Shown here: positions 6,667-13,137 of the stretch, piece by piece
Numbering within the stretch: position 1 is the stretch's first letter
Layout of the letters: each line of letters opens with the position of its first letter
NCBI GenBank assembly: GCA_964487415.1
Contig: CAZAPQ010000065.1
Location: 1 to 13,137, forward strand
Origin: DRVV01 sp964487415
GTDB lineage: Archaea > Thermoproteota > Bathyarchaeia > Bathyarchaeales > Bathycorpusculaceae
Length of the DNA stretch: 13,137 bases
Direction: 5' to 3'
Translations under genes and position numbers: made by a program
The notes under the pieces: model-generated
What the model saw: the letters and a program-made list of their open reading frames with translations, nothing else
Database searches by the model: none
What the model was told of the DNA's origin: nothing

Positions 6667-7125
6667 CTAGTACATGCGCTTATGAGGTCTAACAAGCTCC
6701 TCCAGTATGGTTAACATTTCTGGAACTTTAGTTACGATGTCGGTAAAAGTTAGGATTCCCACAAGCTGATCATTATTCCTTGTTACGAGCAGCCGTTTAA
6801 CACCCTTTTTTGCCATAAGCCTAGCCGCCTCATCTATACTTGTATTCTCATCAATTGAGACTACAGGGCTCGTCATAACCTGTCTTGCAGTAAGGGTTTC
6901 AGGGGCTATGCAAGGCTCAACAATTCTCCTTAAAATGTCCCTTTCAGTTATTATTCCAACTGGTCTTTCGCCTTGTACAACAACTATCGAGCCAATATTG
7001 AACTTGTTCATAGTCGCCACAACCTCCTTTACACTCGTGTCAGGCCGAACAACTTTAACATTCTTTGTCATAACATCTCTTACAAGAACAATTCCAGCCA
7101 CGTACAACACCTCTTTAAAGGGCAT
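6667..7125 (-). CDS. Tandem CBS-domain protein
   Basis: A 152-aa protein made almost entirely of two CBS domains (about 16-72 and 81-137), a Bateman module that binds adenine nucleotides or S-adenosylmethionine as an energy sensor. Each domain opens with a V-M-T motif (RDVMTKNV at 16-23; RQVMTSPV at 81-88) and ends with a G-I-x-T-x-x-D motif (GIITERDIL at 57-65; GILTFTDIV at 123-131). There is no attached enzyme domain, so it likely regulates a partner not identifiable here. ATG at 7125 gives the full frame. An in-frame GTG at 7101 has a good Shine-Dalgarno (AAAGAGGTG, 7116-7108, 6-nt spacing) and would give MAGIVLVRDVM, typical of the family. Which start is used depends on whether the TATA at about 7136-7145 or the one at about 7146-7155 is active. 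It is divergent from polB. Confidence 0.9.
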   Translation of the reverse strand: MPFKEVLYVAGIVLVRDVMTKNVKVVRPDTSVKEVVATMNKFNIGSIVVVQGERPVGIITERDILRRIVEPCIAPETLTARQVMTSPVVSIDENTSIDEAARLMAKKGVKRLLVTRNNDQLVGILTFTDIVTKVPEMLTILEELVRPHKRMY

Positions 7126-7133
7126 TTAATATC

Positions 7134-7157
7134 TACATTAAAAAGGTATTAAAATCT
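7134..7157. promoter_or_regulatory. AT-rich promoter zone shared by CBS gene and polB
   Basis: The 64-nt divergent gap contains two TATA-like blocks, CATTAAAAAG (7135-7144) and TATTAAAAT (7147-7155), either of which could serve the gene on each side. The first fits a polB start near 7166, before the polB Shine-Dalgarno at 7179-7186. Confidence 0.45.
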
Positions 7158-7189
7158 GTTGCAGCTCTAATTGTTGAAGGAGATGAGCC

Positions 7190-9589
7190 ATGAAGGTTAC
7201 TTTTTGGCTTCTAGATATAAACTATGAAGTCAGGAATAATGAACCAGAAGTTTGGCTTTGGGGTATTGATTCCTCTGGAAAGAGGGTTCTTGTCATTGAC
7301 AGAAATTTTATTCCATACTTCTATGTCTTGGTTAAAGAAAACTATGAACAAGCCAAGGTTGTAGAAGAAATTGAATCTATGAAAAGCCAGTATCCACTAA
7401 TAGTAAACGTTGAAATTGTGAACAAGAAGTTTTTTGGCAAACCGGTTAAAGCCATCAAAATTTATTGCCGAAACCCGGATGTCATGGAAAAATATGCCAG
7501 GGCTCTTGGAAAAATTGAGGGAATAAAAGAATGCCTTGAGGAAGATATCCGCTTTTCCATGCGATATCTAATAGACAATAATGTTGTCCCCTGCGGCTGG
7601 CATGAGGTTGAAGCGGTTGAGGGAGATGGAATTGCAAATGTTCAGGTGGATCATGTTTACATAGCTACGTATACTCCAAGGTTTATTGAAAAAACTGAGC
7701 TTCCAAACCTTAGAATTTTAGGATTCTCAATTATATGCTATAGCAGGGAGGGGGAACCTAAACCGGATAGAAATCCGCTTGTCATGATTTCTGTTGCAAC
7801 CAACACAGGCGAAGAGAAACAGTTTCTTGCAGGGGAGGAAAAGAATGATAAGCCTGTTTTAGAAGCCTTCATAGATTTTGTTCGAAGTTTCGACCCGGAC
7901 ATTATTTTCGGCTACGGAGTTAATCGACATGACTGGAATTATCTTAACGAGAGATGCAAAAGGGTTGGGCTTAAACTATCCATAGATAGAGCTAACACAG
8001 AGCCCCACACAAGCGTCTATGGCCATGTTTCCATAACTGGTAGAGCTAACGTTGACCTCTTTGACTTCGCAGATGAATTCCCAGAAGTTAAGGTTAAAAC
8101 CTTAGAGAATCTGGCAGACTACCTCGGAATCATGAAAATCGAAGAGCGTGCACTAATTATGGATGTGGAATATGCGGACTACTGGGATGACAAAGCACGG
8201 CGTGAAACTTTGAAGAGGTTTTCTATGGATAATACCCGCTGCATCATGGGAATAGGCAGAGCAATCCTAGATTTCGCCATGCAGCTTTCAAGCTTGGTAG
8301 GCCTGCCGCTGGATCACGTGGGCACAGCCGCTGTAGGGTTCAGAGTTGAATGGTTCCTAATAAAGCATGCAAAAAATCGCGGTGAATTGGTACCTAAGCG
8401 AGTTGAACAGCCCTATAGGCCCTATGCTGGAGCTGTTGTGCTCAGCCCGAAACCTGGGATACATGAAAACATAGCGGTTTTAGACTTTGCGTCAATGTAT
8501 CCGAACCTCATGATAGCCTATAATATCTCCCCTGACACCTACATATCTCCAGAGGAAAACGTGCCTCCAGACAGCTTCTACGAAGCGCCTGAAGTAGGAC
8601 ACAGATTTAGAAAGGAACCTCCAGGATTCTATAAGGAGGTCTTATCGCATCTCATAAAGGTTAGGGAGGAAAATCGCTTAAAAATGAAAACTTATCCCCC
8701 TGAAAGTGTGGAATATCGTATTTTGGATGCGAGACAAAAAGCTGTTAAAATAATAACAAACGCCTCTTATGGTTATGCCGGATGGATTGGCGCAAGATGG
8801 TATATTAAACCAGTAGCTGAAGCAGCCACTGCATGGGGAAGACACACAATATTAACCGCAATTAGAATGGCGGAGAAGGATGGAGTGAAAGTTGTTTACG
8901 GAGACACTGATAGCATATTTATAGAATATGATTCTGAAAAAGTGGGGAGACTCGTCCAGAAAATTTGCGAAAAACTAGGCTTAGAGATTAGGCCTGAAAA
9001 AATTTATAAGAGAATCTTCTTCACCGAAGCGAAAAAGCGATATGCAGGGCTTATGCCAGACGGAAAGCTGGACATTGTTGGACTGGAAGTTATTAGGGGA
9101 GACTGGGCTGAAATAGCCAAGAAGAGCCAAGAGAAAGTCTTGGAAATAATTCTTAAGGAGCAATCGCCTCAGAAAGCTGTAAAATTCACCCAACAATTCA
9201 TCTATGAGCTTAGGCAGAGAAGAGTCCCCTTTAGAGACCTAATAATATGGAAGACTTTAACAAAGCCTGTTGAGGAATACGCTGTCAAAGCTCCCCATGT
9301 GGAGGCAGCTAAAATGCTGGCGAAAAGGGGATGGAAGCTTGCCATAGGAGACAAGATTGGATATGTCGTGGTTTTGGGCACAGGCCGATTATATAAGAGG
9401 GTTAGGCCCTACATGTTCGCCTCTTACGATGAGGTAGACATAGAATATTATGTGTCAAATCAGATTGTCCCAGCGGTTGCAAGGGTTCTCGAATCTTTTG
9501 GTATAACAGAGGAACAGCTGCTTAAAGGTAGACCTGAGGACGTTGTGAGAGAGACGCGGAGGTTAACCGACTTCTTTGGCAAAGACTAA
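7190..9589 (+). CDS. polB: Family B DNA polymerase with degenerate exonuclease site
   Basis: DNA-dependent DNA polymerase, 799 aa, full family length. The N-terminal domain (about 1-130) has IPYFYVLV near 41-48. The polymerase site looks intact: motif A DFASMYPNLM (432-441), motif B KIITNASYGYAG (520-531), motif C YGDTDS (570-575) and KKRY (615-618). The 3'-5' exonuclease site is eroded. Exo I, normally FDIE, reads FSII (179-182), losing both metal ligands. Exo II keeps D248 but reads GYGVNRHDW instead of GYN-x3-FDW. Exo III, normally Y-x3-D, reads F344-SMD-N348. A polymerase without proofreading is therefore predicted, perhaps used in repair or lesion bypass while PolD or another PolB replicates the genome; that role is inference. 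ATG at 7190 follows GGAGATGA (7179-7186), a near-perfect Shine-Dalgarno. Its stop overlaps that of dnaG by 4 nt (CTAA). Confidence 0.96.
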   Translation: MKVTFWLLDINYEVRNNEPEVWLWGIDSSGKRVLVIDRNFIPYFYVLVKENYEQAKVVEEIESMKSQYPLIVNVEIVNKKFFGKPVKAIKIYCRNPDVMEKYARALGKIEGIKECLEEDIRFSMRYLIDNNVVPCGWHEVEAVEGDGIANVQVDHVYIATYTPRFIEKTELPNLRILGFSIICYSREGEPKPDRNPLVMISVATNTGEEKQFLAGEEKNDKPVLEAFIDFVRSFDPDIIFGYGVNRHDWNYLNERCKRVGLKLSIDRANTEPHTSVYGHVSITGRANVDLFDFADEFPEVKVKTLENLADYLGIMKIEERALIMDVEYADYWDDKARRETLKRFSMDNTRCIMGIGRAILDFAMQLSSLVGLPLDHVGTAAVGFRVEWFLIKHAKNRGELVPKRVEQPYRPYAGAVVLSPKPGIHENIAVLDFASMYPNLMIAYNISPDTYISPEENVPPDSFYEAPEVGHRFRKEPPGFYKEVLSHLIKVREENRLKMKTYPPESVEYRILDARQKAVKIITNASYGYAGWIGARWYIKPVAEAATAWGRHTILTAIRMAEKDGVKVVYGDTDSIFIEYDSEKVGRLVQKICEKLGLEIRPEKIYKRIFFTEAKKRYAGLMPDGKLDIVGLEVIRGDWAEIAKKSQEKVLEIILKEQSPQKAVKFTQQFIYELRQRRVPFRDLIIWKTLTKPVEEYAVKAPHVEAAKMLAKRGWKLAIGDKIGYVVVLGTGRLYKRVRPYMFASYDEVDIEYYVSNQIVPAVARVLESFGITEEQLLKGRPEDVVRETRRLTDFFGKD
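7720..7738. repeat. 19-nt exact repeat, copy 2 (polB Exo I codons)
   Basis: Same 19-mer as 6568-6586. Here it spans codons 178-183 of polB (GFSIIC), the degenerate Exo I motif, plus one preceding base. Because pelota is on the other strand, the polB message is complementary to the pelota message at its translation start. Confidence 0.9.
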
Positions 9590-10833
9590 TCTTCAATAAT
9601 TTCTGGAAACGTGACCAATTGCAAGTTGTGATGCGGCTTCACGGATTCTGAAATACGCGCGGCGACAACACGTCTTATGTTTTTCTCACCAGCTATGTCA
9701 ACTATTCTTTGGGTTATTATACCGTCAAAAACTACGGTGTCAACACCACTCACTTGCTGAAGCCTCTCTGCAAGCTGGCTTACGGGCAGCCTTTCAATTT
9801 GCTGCAGGTTTTCGTTGAAGAGAACAGCCTCCAGGGTGCCATTAAGCTCCTTTGCTATTTGAACAATCTCTTTTGGAACCTCGGCCTTAGGCTTTTCTCT
9901 TCGGATCTTAAGAATCTCTTCAATTGGCACTTTAGCTTCTAAAGCGTCAAAGATCTCTTTGCAGTTTAGCTCCTCAACCTCCTTACCTCTGGGAGCCCTT
10001 GCCACATATTTTATGTTTGTCACCTGCAAAAGCTCCTTAAGGATAAGGTCTCCGCCCCTATCTCCATCAAGGAAGGCTGTAGCCTCCTTTTCCTTACAGA
10101 GCTTCTTTATAGTTTCTGGAACTTTGGCGCCTTCCAGTGCTATCACGTTGTATATTCCGCAGCGCATCAGATTTATTACGTCAGCTCTCCCTTCAACAAT
10201 TACTAATTCCTTAGAACTATCAACTTCCGGCCCTGCGGAAAGCTCCTCTGGACCATATTTTTCAATCTTCGCAGCTTTCAGGGTTTCAGCTATCTCCTTG
10301 AACACCTCGTCAATAGAAGGCATAGTTTCAATTGTCCACTGATGAAGGATTTCCTTAGCCCTATCAATTATAGCCTTCCTGCGAGCCTCTCTCACGTCCT
10401 CGATTTTTTCAAGAACCACTTTTGCAGAGCACGGTCCAACACGGTTTATGCTTTCGATGCTCGCGGCAATGAGGGCTGTTGAAACTCTATCTAGGCTTGT
10501 GGGGATTATTATAGTACCTGTTGTTCTATCCTGCTTTGACTGAAGTTCTATTTCGATTCTTCCAACACGGCCCGACTTTTGTAGCTCCCTAAGGTCAAGT
10601 TCAGGCCCGAAAAGTCCTTCCGTTTGGCCGAAAATAGCACCAATAACATCTGGTTTTTCAACTACACCTTCTATTTCGAATCTGGCGCGTATCACATACT
10701 TTACGGTAAGGGTTTGTGATGAACCCGTAAGCGTCACCTCCCTTAATCCATTATTAATTATTAGCTTGATTAGAGAGAATATTCCCTCAACTTTGTTATA
10801 GTTATTCTTTTGTACTATATTACCTTTATGCAC
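9586..10833 (-). CDS. dnaG: Archaeal DnaG-type primase / exosome-associated Toprim protein
   Basis: Archaeal DnaG, up to 415 aa. The family makes RNA primers in vitro and is a stable subunit of the archaeal RNA exosome, aiding poly(A)-rich substrate binding. The N-terminal conserved block is YVIRARFEIEGVVEKPDVIG then FGQTEGLFGPELDLRELQ (46-85). The Toprim domain has VEGRADV (213-219, E214) and DGDRGGD (256-262, D256 and D258), so the metal site is complete, followed by ARAPRGKEVEEL (278-289). The C-terminal part (about 320-415) is less conserved. The frame opens at GTG 10833, but the family normally starts at the residue matching V44 (GTA), so about 43 residues are extra or the start is misplaced. 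A strong Shine-Dalgarno-like AAGGGAGGTGA (10744-10734) lies inside the extension without a usable start at normal spacing. It converges on polB and is divergent from hmgA. Confidence 0.94.
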   Translation of the reverse strand: MHKGNIVQKNNYNKVEGIFSLIKLIINNGLREVTLTGSSQTLTVKYVIRARFEIEGVVEKPDVIGAIFGQTEGLFGPELDLRELQKSGRVGRIEIELQSKQDRTTGTIIIPTSLDRVSTALIAASIESINRVGPCSAKVVLEKIEDVREARRKAIIDRAKEILHQWTIETMPSIDEVFKEIAETLKAAKIEKYGPEELSAGPEVDSSKELVIVEGRADVINLMRCGIYNVIALEGAKVPETIKKLCKEKEATAFLDGDRGGDLILKELLQVTNIKYVARAPRGKEVEELNCKEIFDALEAKVPIEEILKIRREKPKAEVPKEIVQIAKELNGTLEAVLFNENLQQIERLPVSQLAERLQQVSGVDTVVFDGIITQRIVDIAGEKNIRRVVAARISESVKPHHNLQLVTFPEIIED

Positions 10834-10864
10834 CTAAAATGCCACTTGCGAGATTGCATGATTA

Positions 10865-10877
10865 AACTTTAAAAGTT
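10865..10877. promoter_or_regulatory. Near-palindromic TATA element between dnaG and hmgA
   Basis: AACTTTAAAAGTT reads almost the same on both strands. A start about 26 nt away would fall near 10897 on the plus strand (20 nt before the hmgA ATG, which has AAAGGTGA at 10904-10911) and near 10845 on the minus strand (just before the dnaG GTG at 10833). One element may therefore drive both genes. Confidence 0.5.
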
Positions 10878-10916
10878 CGAAGGCGCTCTGATATTCCAGA
10901 ATTAAAGGTGAAATGA

Positions 10917-12194
10917 ATGAGTAAGACCTCCGTGTTTTCGGGTTTTTATAAACTGAGCCCAAAGGAGAGATTGAGTTTTGTGAAAGAGTTTGCAGGTTTA
11001 ACAGATGAGGAAGCAGCGCTCCTTCAAAATACTGGTTCTCTGCCACTTGATTTGGCGGATCGCATGATAGAGAATGTTATAGGCGCCATACCAATACCAC
11101 TAGGAATTGCAGTAAACTTCCTCATCAACAATAGGGATTACTTAATTCCCATGGCTATTGAGGAGCCCTCAGTTGTAGCGGCGGCTAGCTATGCAGCAAA
11201 AATGGCGAGGGAGGGAGGAGGTTTCTTCACCAGCAGCACCCCACCAATAATGATTGGGCAAATTCAGGCCATTGGCATTCAGGATCCTTACGCGGCTAAA
11301 ATGAGAATATTGCAGGCAAAGGAGGAGATTCTGAATAAGGCTAATGATCAGGATCCGGTGCTGGTTTCTGTTGGGGGAGGAGCCAAAGACTTAAACGTGA
11401 AGGTTATACAGACAACACTAGGACCTATGGTCATCACGGAATTGTATGTGGACTGCCGTGATGCGATGGGAGCTAACGCCGTTAACACCATGTGTGAAGC
11501 TGTTGCGCCGATTATAGAAAAAATATCAGGTGGACGGGTATATCTTCGCATAATCTCAAACCTTGCTGATAAGCGCCTGGCAAGGGCATGGTGCACCGTT
11601 CCAAAGGATGCTGTGGGCGGCGAAGAAGTTGTTGACGGCATTGTAGCGGCCTCAGCCTTTGCAGCGGCTGACCCTTATCGTGCCGCAACCCACAACAAAG
11701 GAATTCTAAATGGTATTATAGCAGTGGTGATTGCCACATGCAACGACCACCGTGCTGTGGAAGCTGGAGCCCATGCTTACGCCGCGAGAAGCGGACAATA
11801 CACAACTCTTTCTACATGGGAGAAAAATGAGAACGGCGATTTAGTGGGCACGATTGAACTGCCCATGGCCGTCGGCATAATAGGCGGGGCTGTCCGAACC
11901 CATCCCATAGCAAGGTTATGCCTAAAAATACTTGGCGTAAAAACAGCTAACGAGTTCGCTGAGGTTTTGGCTGCTGTGGGCTTGGCGCAAAATCTCGGAG
12001 CCCTGCGAGCTTTAGCCCATGAAGGCATACAGAGGGGCCATATGTCCCTCCATGCAAGAAACATTGCCATAGCCGCTGGGGCCACAGGTGAACTCATAGA
12101 CCTCGTTGCAGAGAAAATGGTTGAGGAACGTAAAATCCGCATGGATAGAGCGAAAGAACTCATTGAACAATATAGGTCCGCTTGTAAAGTCTAA
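10917..12194 (+). CDS. hmgA: Hydroxymethylglutaryl-CoA reductase, class II
   Basis: Reduces HMG-CoA to mevalonate with NAD(P)H, or runs in reverse; in archaea it commits carbon to isoprenoid membrane lipids. Length is 425 aa, typical of the soluble class II enzyme and without membrane segments. Motifs in order: IENVIGAIPIPLGIA (51-65), the substrate Glu in IEEPSVVAAAS (81-91), DAMGANAVNT (182-191), the catalytic Lys in THNKGILNG (258-266, K261), Asp in CNDHRAVEAGAHAYAARSGQY (D277), and the catalytic His near the C-terminus in RGHMSLHARNIA (H375). These match the Pseudomonas mevalonii type rather than the class I enzyme of most archaea. The early residues FSGFYKLSPKERL are also class II-like. 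ATG at 10917 has AAAGGTGA 5 nt upstream. The PRPP synthetase gene starts 37 nt after its stop, on the same strand. Cofactor preference cannot be read with certainty. Confidence 0.95.
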   Translation: MSKTSVFSGFYKLSPKERLSFVKEFAGLTDEEAALLQNTGSLPLDLADRMIENVIGAIPIPLGIAVNFLINNRDYLIPMAIEEPSVVAAASYAAKMAREGGGFFTSSTPPIMIGQIQAIGIQDPYAAKMRILQAKEEILNKANDQDPVLVSVGGGAKDLNVKVIQTTLGPMVITELYVDCRDAMGANAVNTMCEAVAPIIEKISGGRVYLRIISNLADKRLARAWCTVPKDAVGGEEVVDGIVAASAFAAADPYRAATHNKGILNGIIAVVIATCNDHRAVEAGAHAYAARSGQYTTLSTWEKNENGDLVGTIELPMAVGIIGGAVRTHPIARLCLKILGVKTANEFAEVLAAVGLAQNLGALRALAHEGIQRGHMSLHARNIAIAAGATGELIDLVAEKMVEERKIRMDRAKELIEQYRSACKV

Positions 12195-12231
12195 AAGGGA
12201 ACCGAACGATTTTCTGGTTTGGAGATCTGGA

Positions 12232-13107
12232 ATGAAAATTATTCTAGGCCCAGCCTCTGCAGATTTAGGCTTGCGTGTAGCTCAAATGCTGAGCCTTGAG
12301 CCTCTAAGGGTTTCGGCAAAAACGTTTCCGGATGGAGAATCCTATGTAAGGATTGATGGCGACGTTGAAAATGAAGACGTTGTTATAATGCAGACCACAA
12401 GCCCACCCCAAGACACAAGGCTCATACAACTAGCGCTCATTGCAGATGCAGCCAAAAGAAACAAAGCAAGGCGGGTGATAGCAGCCGTTCCATATCTGGC
12501 TTATGCCCGCCAAGACAAGGTTTTCCTTCAAGGAGAAGCCGTAAGCATAGAGACCATTGCAAGAATGCTTAAAGCCGCTGGAATTGATGCGCTATTGACT
12601 GTTAACATACATCAAGAAAAAGTTCTGGAAAGATTTCCCTTTCCAGCCAAAAATCTTTCAGCCATCCCGCTTTTGGCAAAACATTTTAGGGACAGAGGGC
12701 TTGAAGGAGCCTTTGCTTTGGCCCCGGATAAGGGAGCAATATACATAGCTGAAGAGGCCAACAGAATCCTCGGAGGGGGATGCGGCTATCTTGAGAAGCA
12801 TAGGGACCGCTACACCGGCCAGGTTAGCATCAAGAGAGGAGACCTTAATGTTGCGGGTAAAGTTGTTGTAATCTTTGACGACATAATAAGTACGGGTGGA
12901 ACTATTGTCTCGGCTGCAAAAATTCTGAGGGAAAATGGAGCAGTCGAAGTTTACGCCGCTTGTGTACATCCACTCCTAGTTGGAGATGCTGAGAAACGAA
13001 TTCTCGAAGCAGGAATAAGGGAAGTCATTGGAACTGACAGCGTTCCAAGTTCCGTAAGCAAGGTTTCCCTTGCCCCGCTCCTCTGCGACGCCCTTAAGGA
13101 GTTATAG
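12232..13107 (+). CDS. prs: Ribose-phosphate pyrophosphokinase (PRPP synthetase)
   Basis: Transfers pyrophosphate from ATP to ribose 5-phosphate to make PRPP for purine, pyrimidine, His and Trp synthesis; cytoplasmic. Length is 291 aa, close to the shorter archaeal enzymes. From the chosen start: GPASADLG near the N-terminus (6-13), the FPDGE motif (32-36), YARQD (91-95, ATP site), NIHQEK with H128, the flexible-loop region around APDKGA (164-169), and the PRPP-binding loop VVIFDDIISTGGTI (212-225) with D216, D217 and STGGT. The frame is open upstream to 12106, overlapping hmgA, but the ATG at 12232 has GGAG at 12221-12224 with 7-nt spacing and gives the family's normal N-terminus. It lies 37 nt behind hmgA with no clear promoter between, so co-transcription is likely. 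The remaining 30 bases of the window show nothing I can name. Confidence 0.95.
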   Translation: MKIILGPASADLGLRVAQMLSLEPLRVSAKTFPDGESYVRIDGDVENEDVVIMQTTSPPQDTRLIQLALIADAAKRNKARRVIAAVPYLAYARQDKVFLQGEAVSIETIARMLKAAGIDALLTVNIHQEKVLERFPFPAKNLSAIPLLAKHFRDRGLEGAFALAPDKGAIYIAEEANRILGGGCGYLEKHRDRYTGQVSIKRGDLNVAGKVVVIFDDIISTGGTIVSAAKILRENGAVEVYAACVHPLLVGDAEKRILEAGIREVIGTDSVPSSVSKVSLAPLLCDALKEL

Positions 13108-13137
13108 ATTGGCTAAACTGTTCTTTCTGTTATCCGG

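Noticed and set aside
10710..10730. C/D box small RNA suggested by GTGATGA near 10716
   Set aside because: No D box (CTGA) or second box pair at suitable spacing, and the sequence lies within the dnaG frame.
11348..12163. Long antisense open frames within hmgA (97 and 128 aa)
   Set aside because: They mirror a strongly conserved enzyme on the other strand and show low-complexity Ser/Ala/Pro composition typical of shadow frames.
12106..12231. Upstream extension of the PRPP synthetase frame overlapping hmgA
   Set aside because: The family starts at MKIILGP, and the ATG at 12232 has a well-placed Shine-Dalgarno; the extra 42 residues show no family similarity.
1..13137. CRISPR array, toxin-antitoxin or new defence system
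   Set aside because: No spaced repeats. The nucleotidyltransferase at 4789-5496 is larger than MNT antitoxins and lacks a HEPN partner. Neighbours are housekeeping genes.

Overview
The window is archaeal chromosomal DNA. Archaeal markers include pelota (aPelota), archaeal-type DnaG primase, a TtuA/NcsA-type tRNA thiolase, a Fap7/AK6-type adenylate kinase, a DUF1922-like zinc ribbon, family B DNA polymerase, an archaeal (type A-like) RNase P RNA, and TATA-like boxes about 25-30 nt before inferred transcript starts. Moderate GC, the gene mix and a class II HMG-CoA reductase suggest a Bathyarchaeia-like lineage, but that placement is an inference made without a database search.

Left edge (1-1277): a tyrosine recombinase with an N-terminal zinc ribbon. 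Its stop codon lies 14 nt from the 3' end of the RNase P RNA gene (1292-1609, minus strand). This looks like the border between an accessory element to the left and core genome to the right.

Middle (1691-7125), tightly packed on both strands: AK6/Fap7-like NTPase (+); a small Mrr/PD-(D/E)XK-like protein (-); a DUF1922-like zinc ribbon (+); a ZIP metal transporter (-) with a 21-bp palindrome one base before its start codon; a TtuA-like tRNA 2-thiolation enzyme (-); an archaeal nucleotidyltransferase (+); pelota (-, TTG start); and a two-CBS-domain protein (-).

Right (7190-13107): a family B DNA polymerase (+) with an intact polymerase site but a degenerate 3'-5' exonuclease site; DnaG (-), convergent with it; class II HMG-CoA reductase (+); and ribose-phosphate pyrophosphokinase (+), probably co-transcribed with the reductase. 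The two DNA-synthesis genes meet tail to tail. HMG-CoA reductase supplies mevalonate for isoprenoid lipids and the last gene supplies PRPP for nucleotides.

RNA processing and surveillance recur across the window (RNase P RNA, TtuA, pelota, and DnaG, which in archaea is also an exosome partner). Coding is very dense. Three convergent gene pairs share the same 4-nt stop overlap (CTAA/TTAG), and no intergenic stretch over 300 bases lacks a gene; the 1278-1690 gap is mostly RNase P RNA. I found no tRNA, rRNA, CRISPR array, insertion sequence or obviously new multi-gene system. The observations most worth checking are the recombinase beside rnpB, the polymerase that appears unable to proofread, and an exact 19-nt match between its Exo I codons and the pelota translation start.
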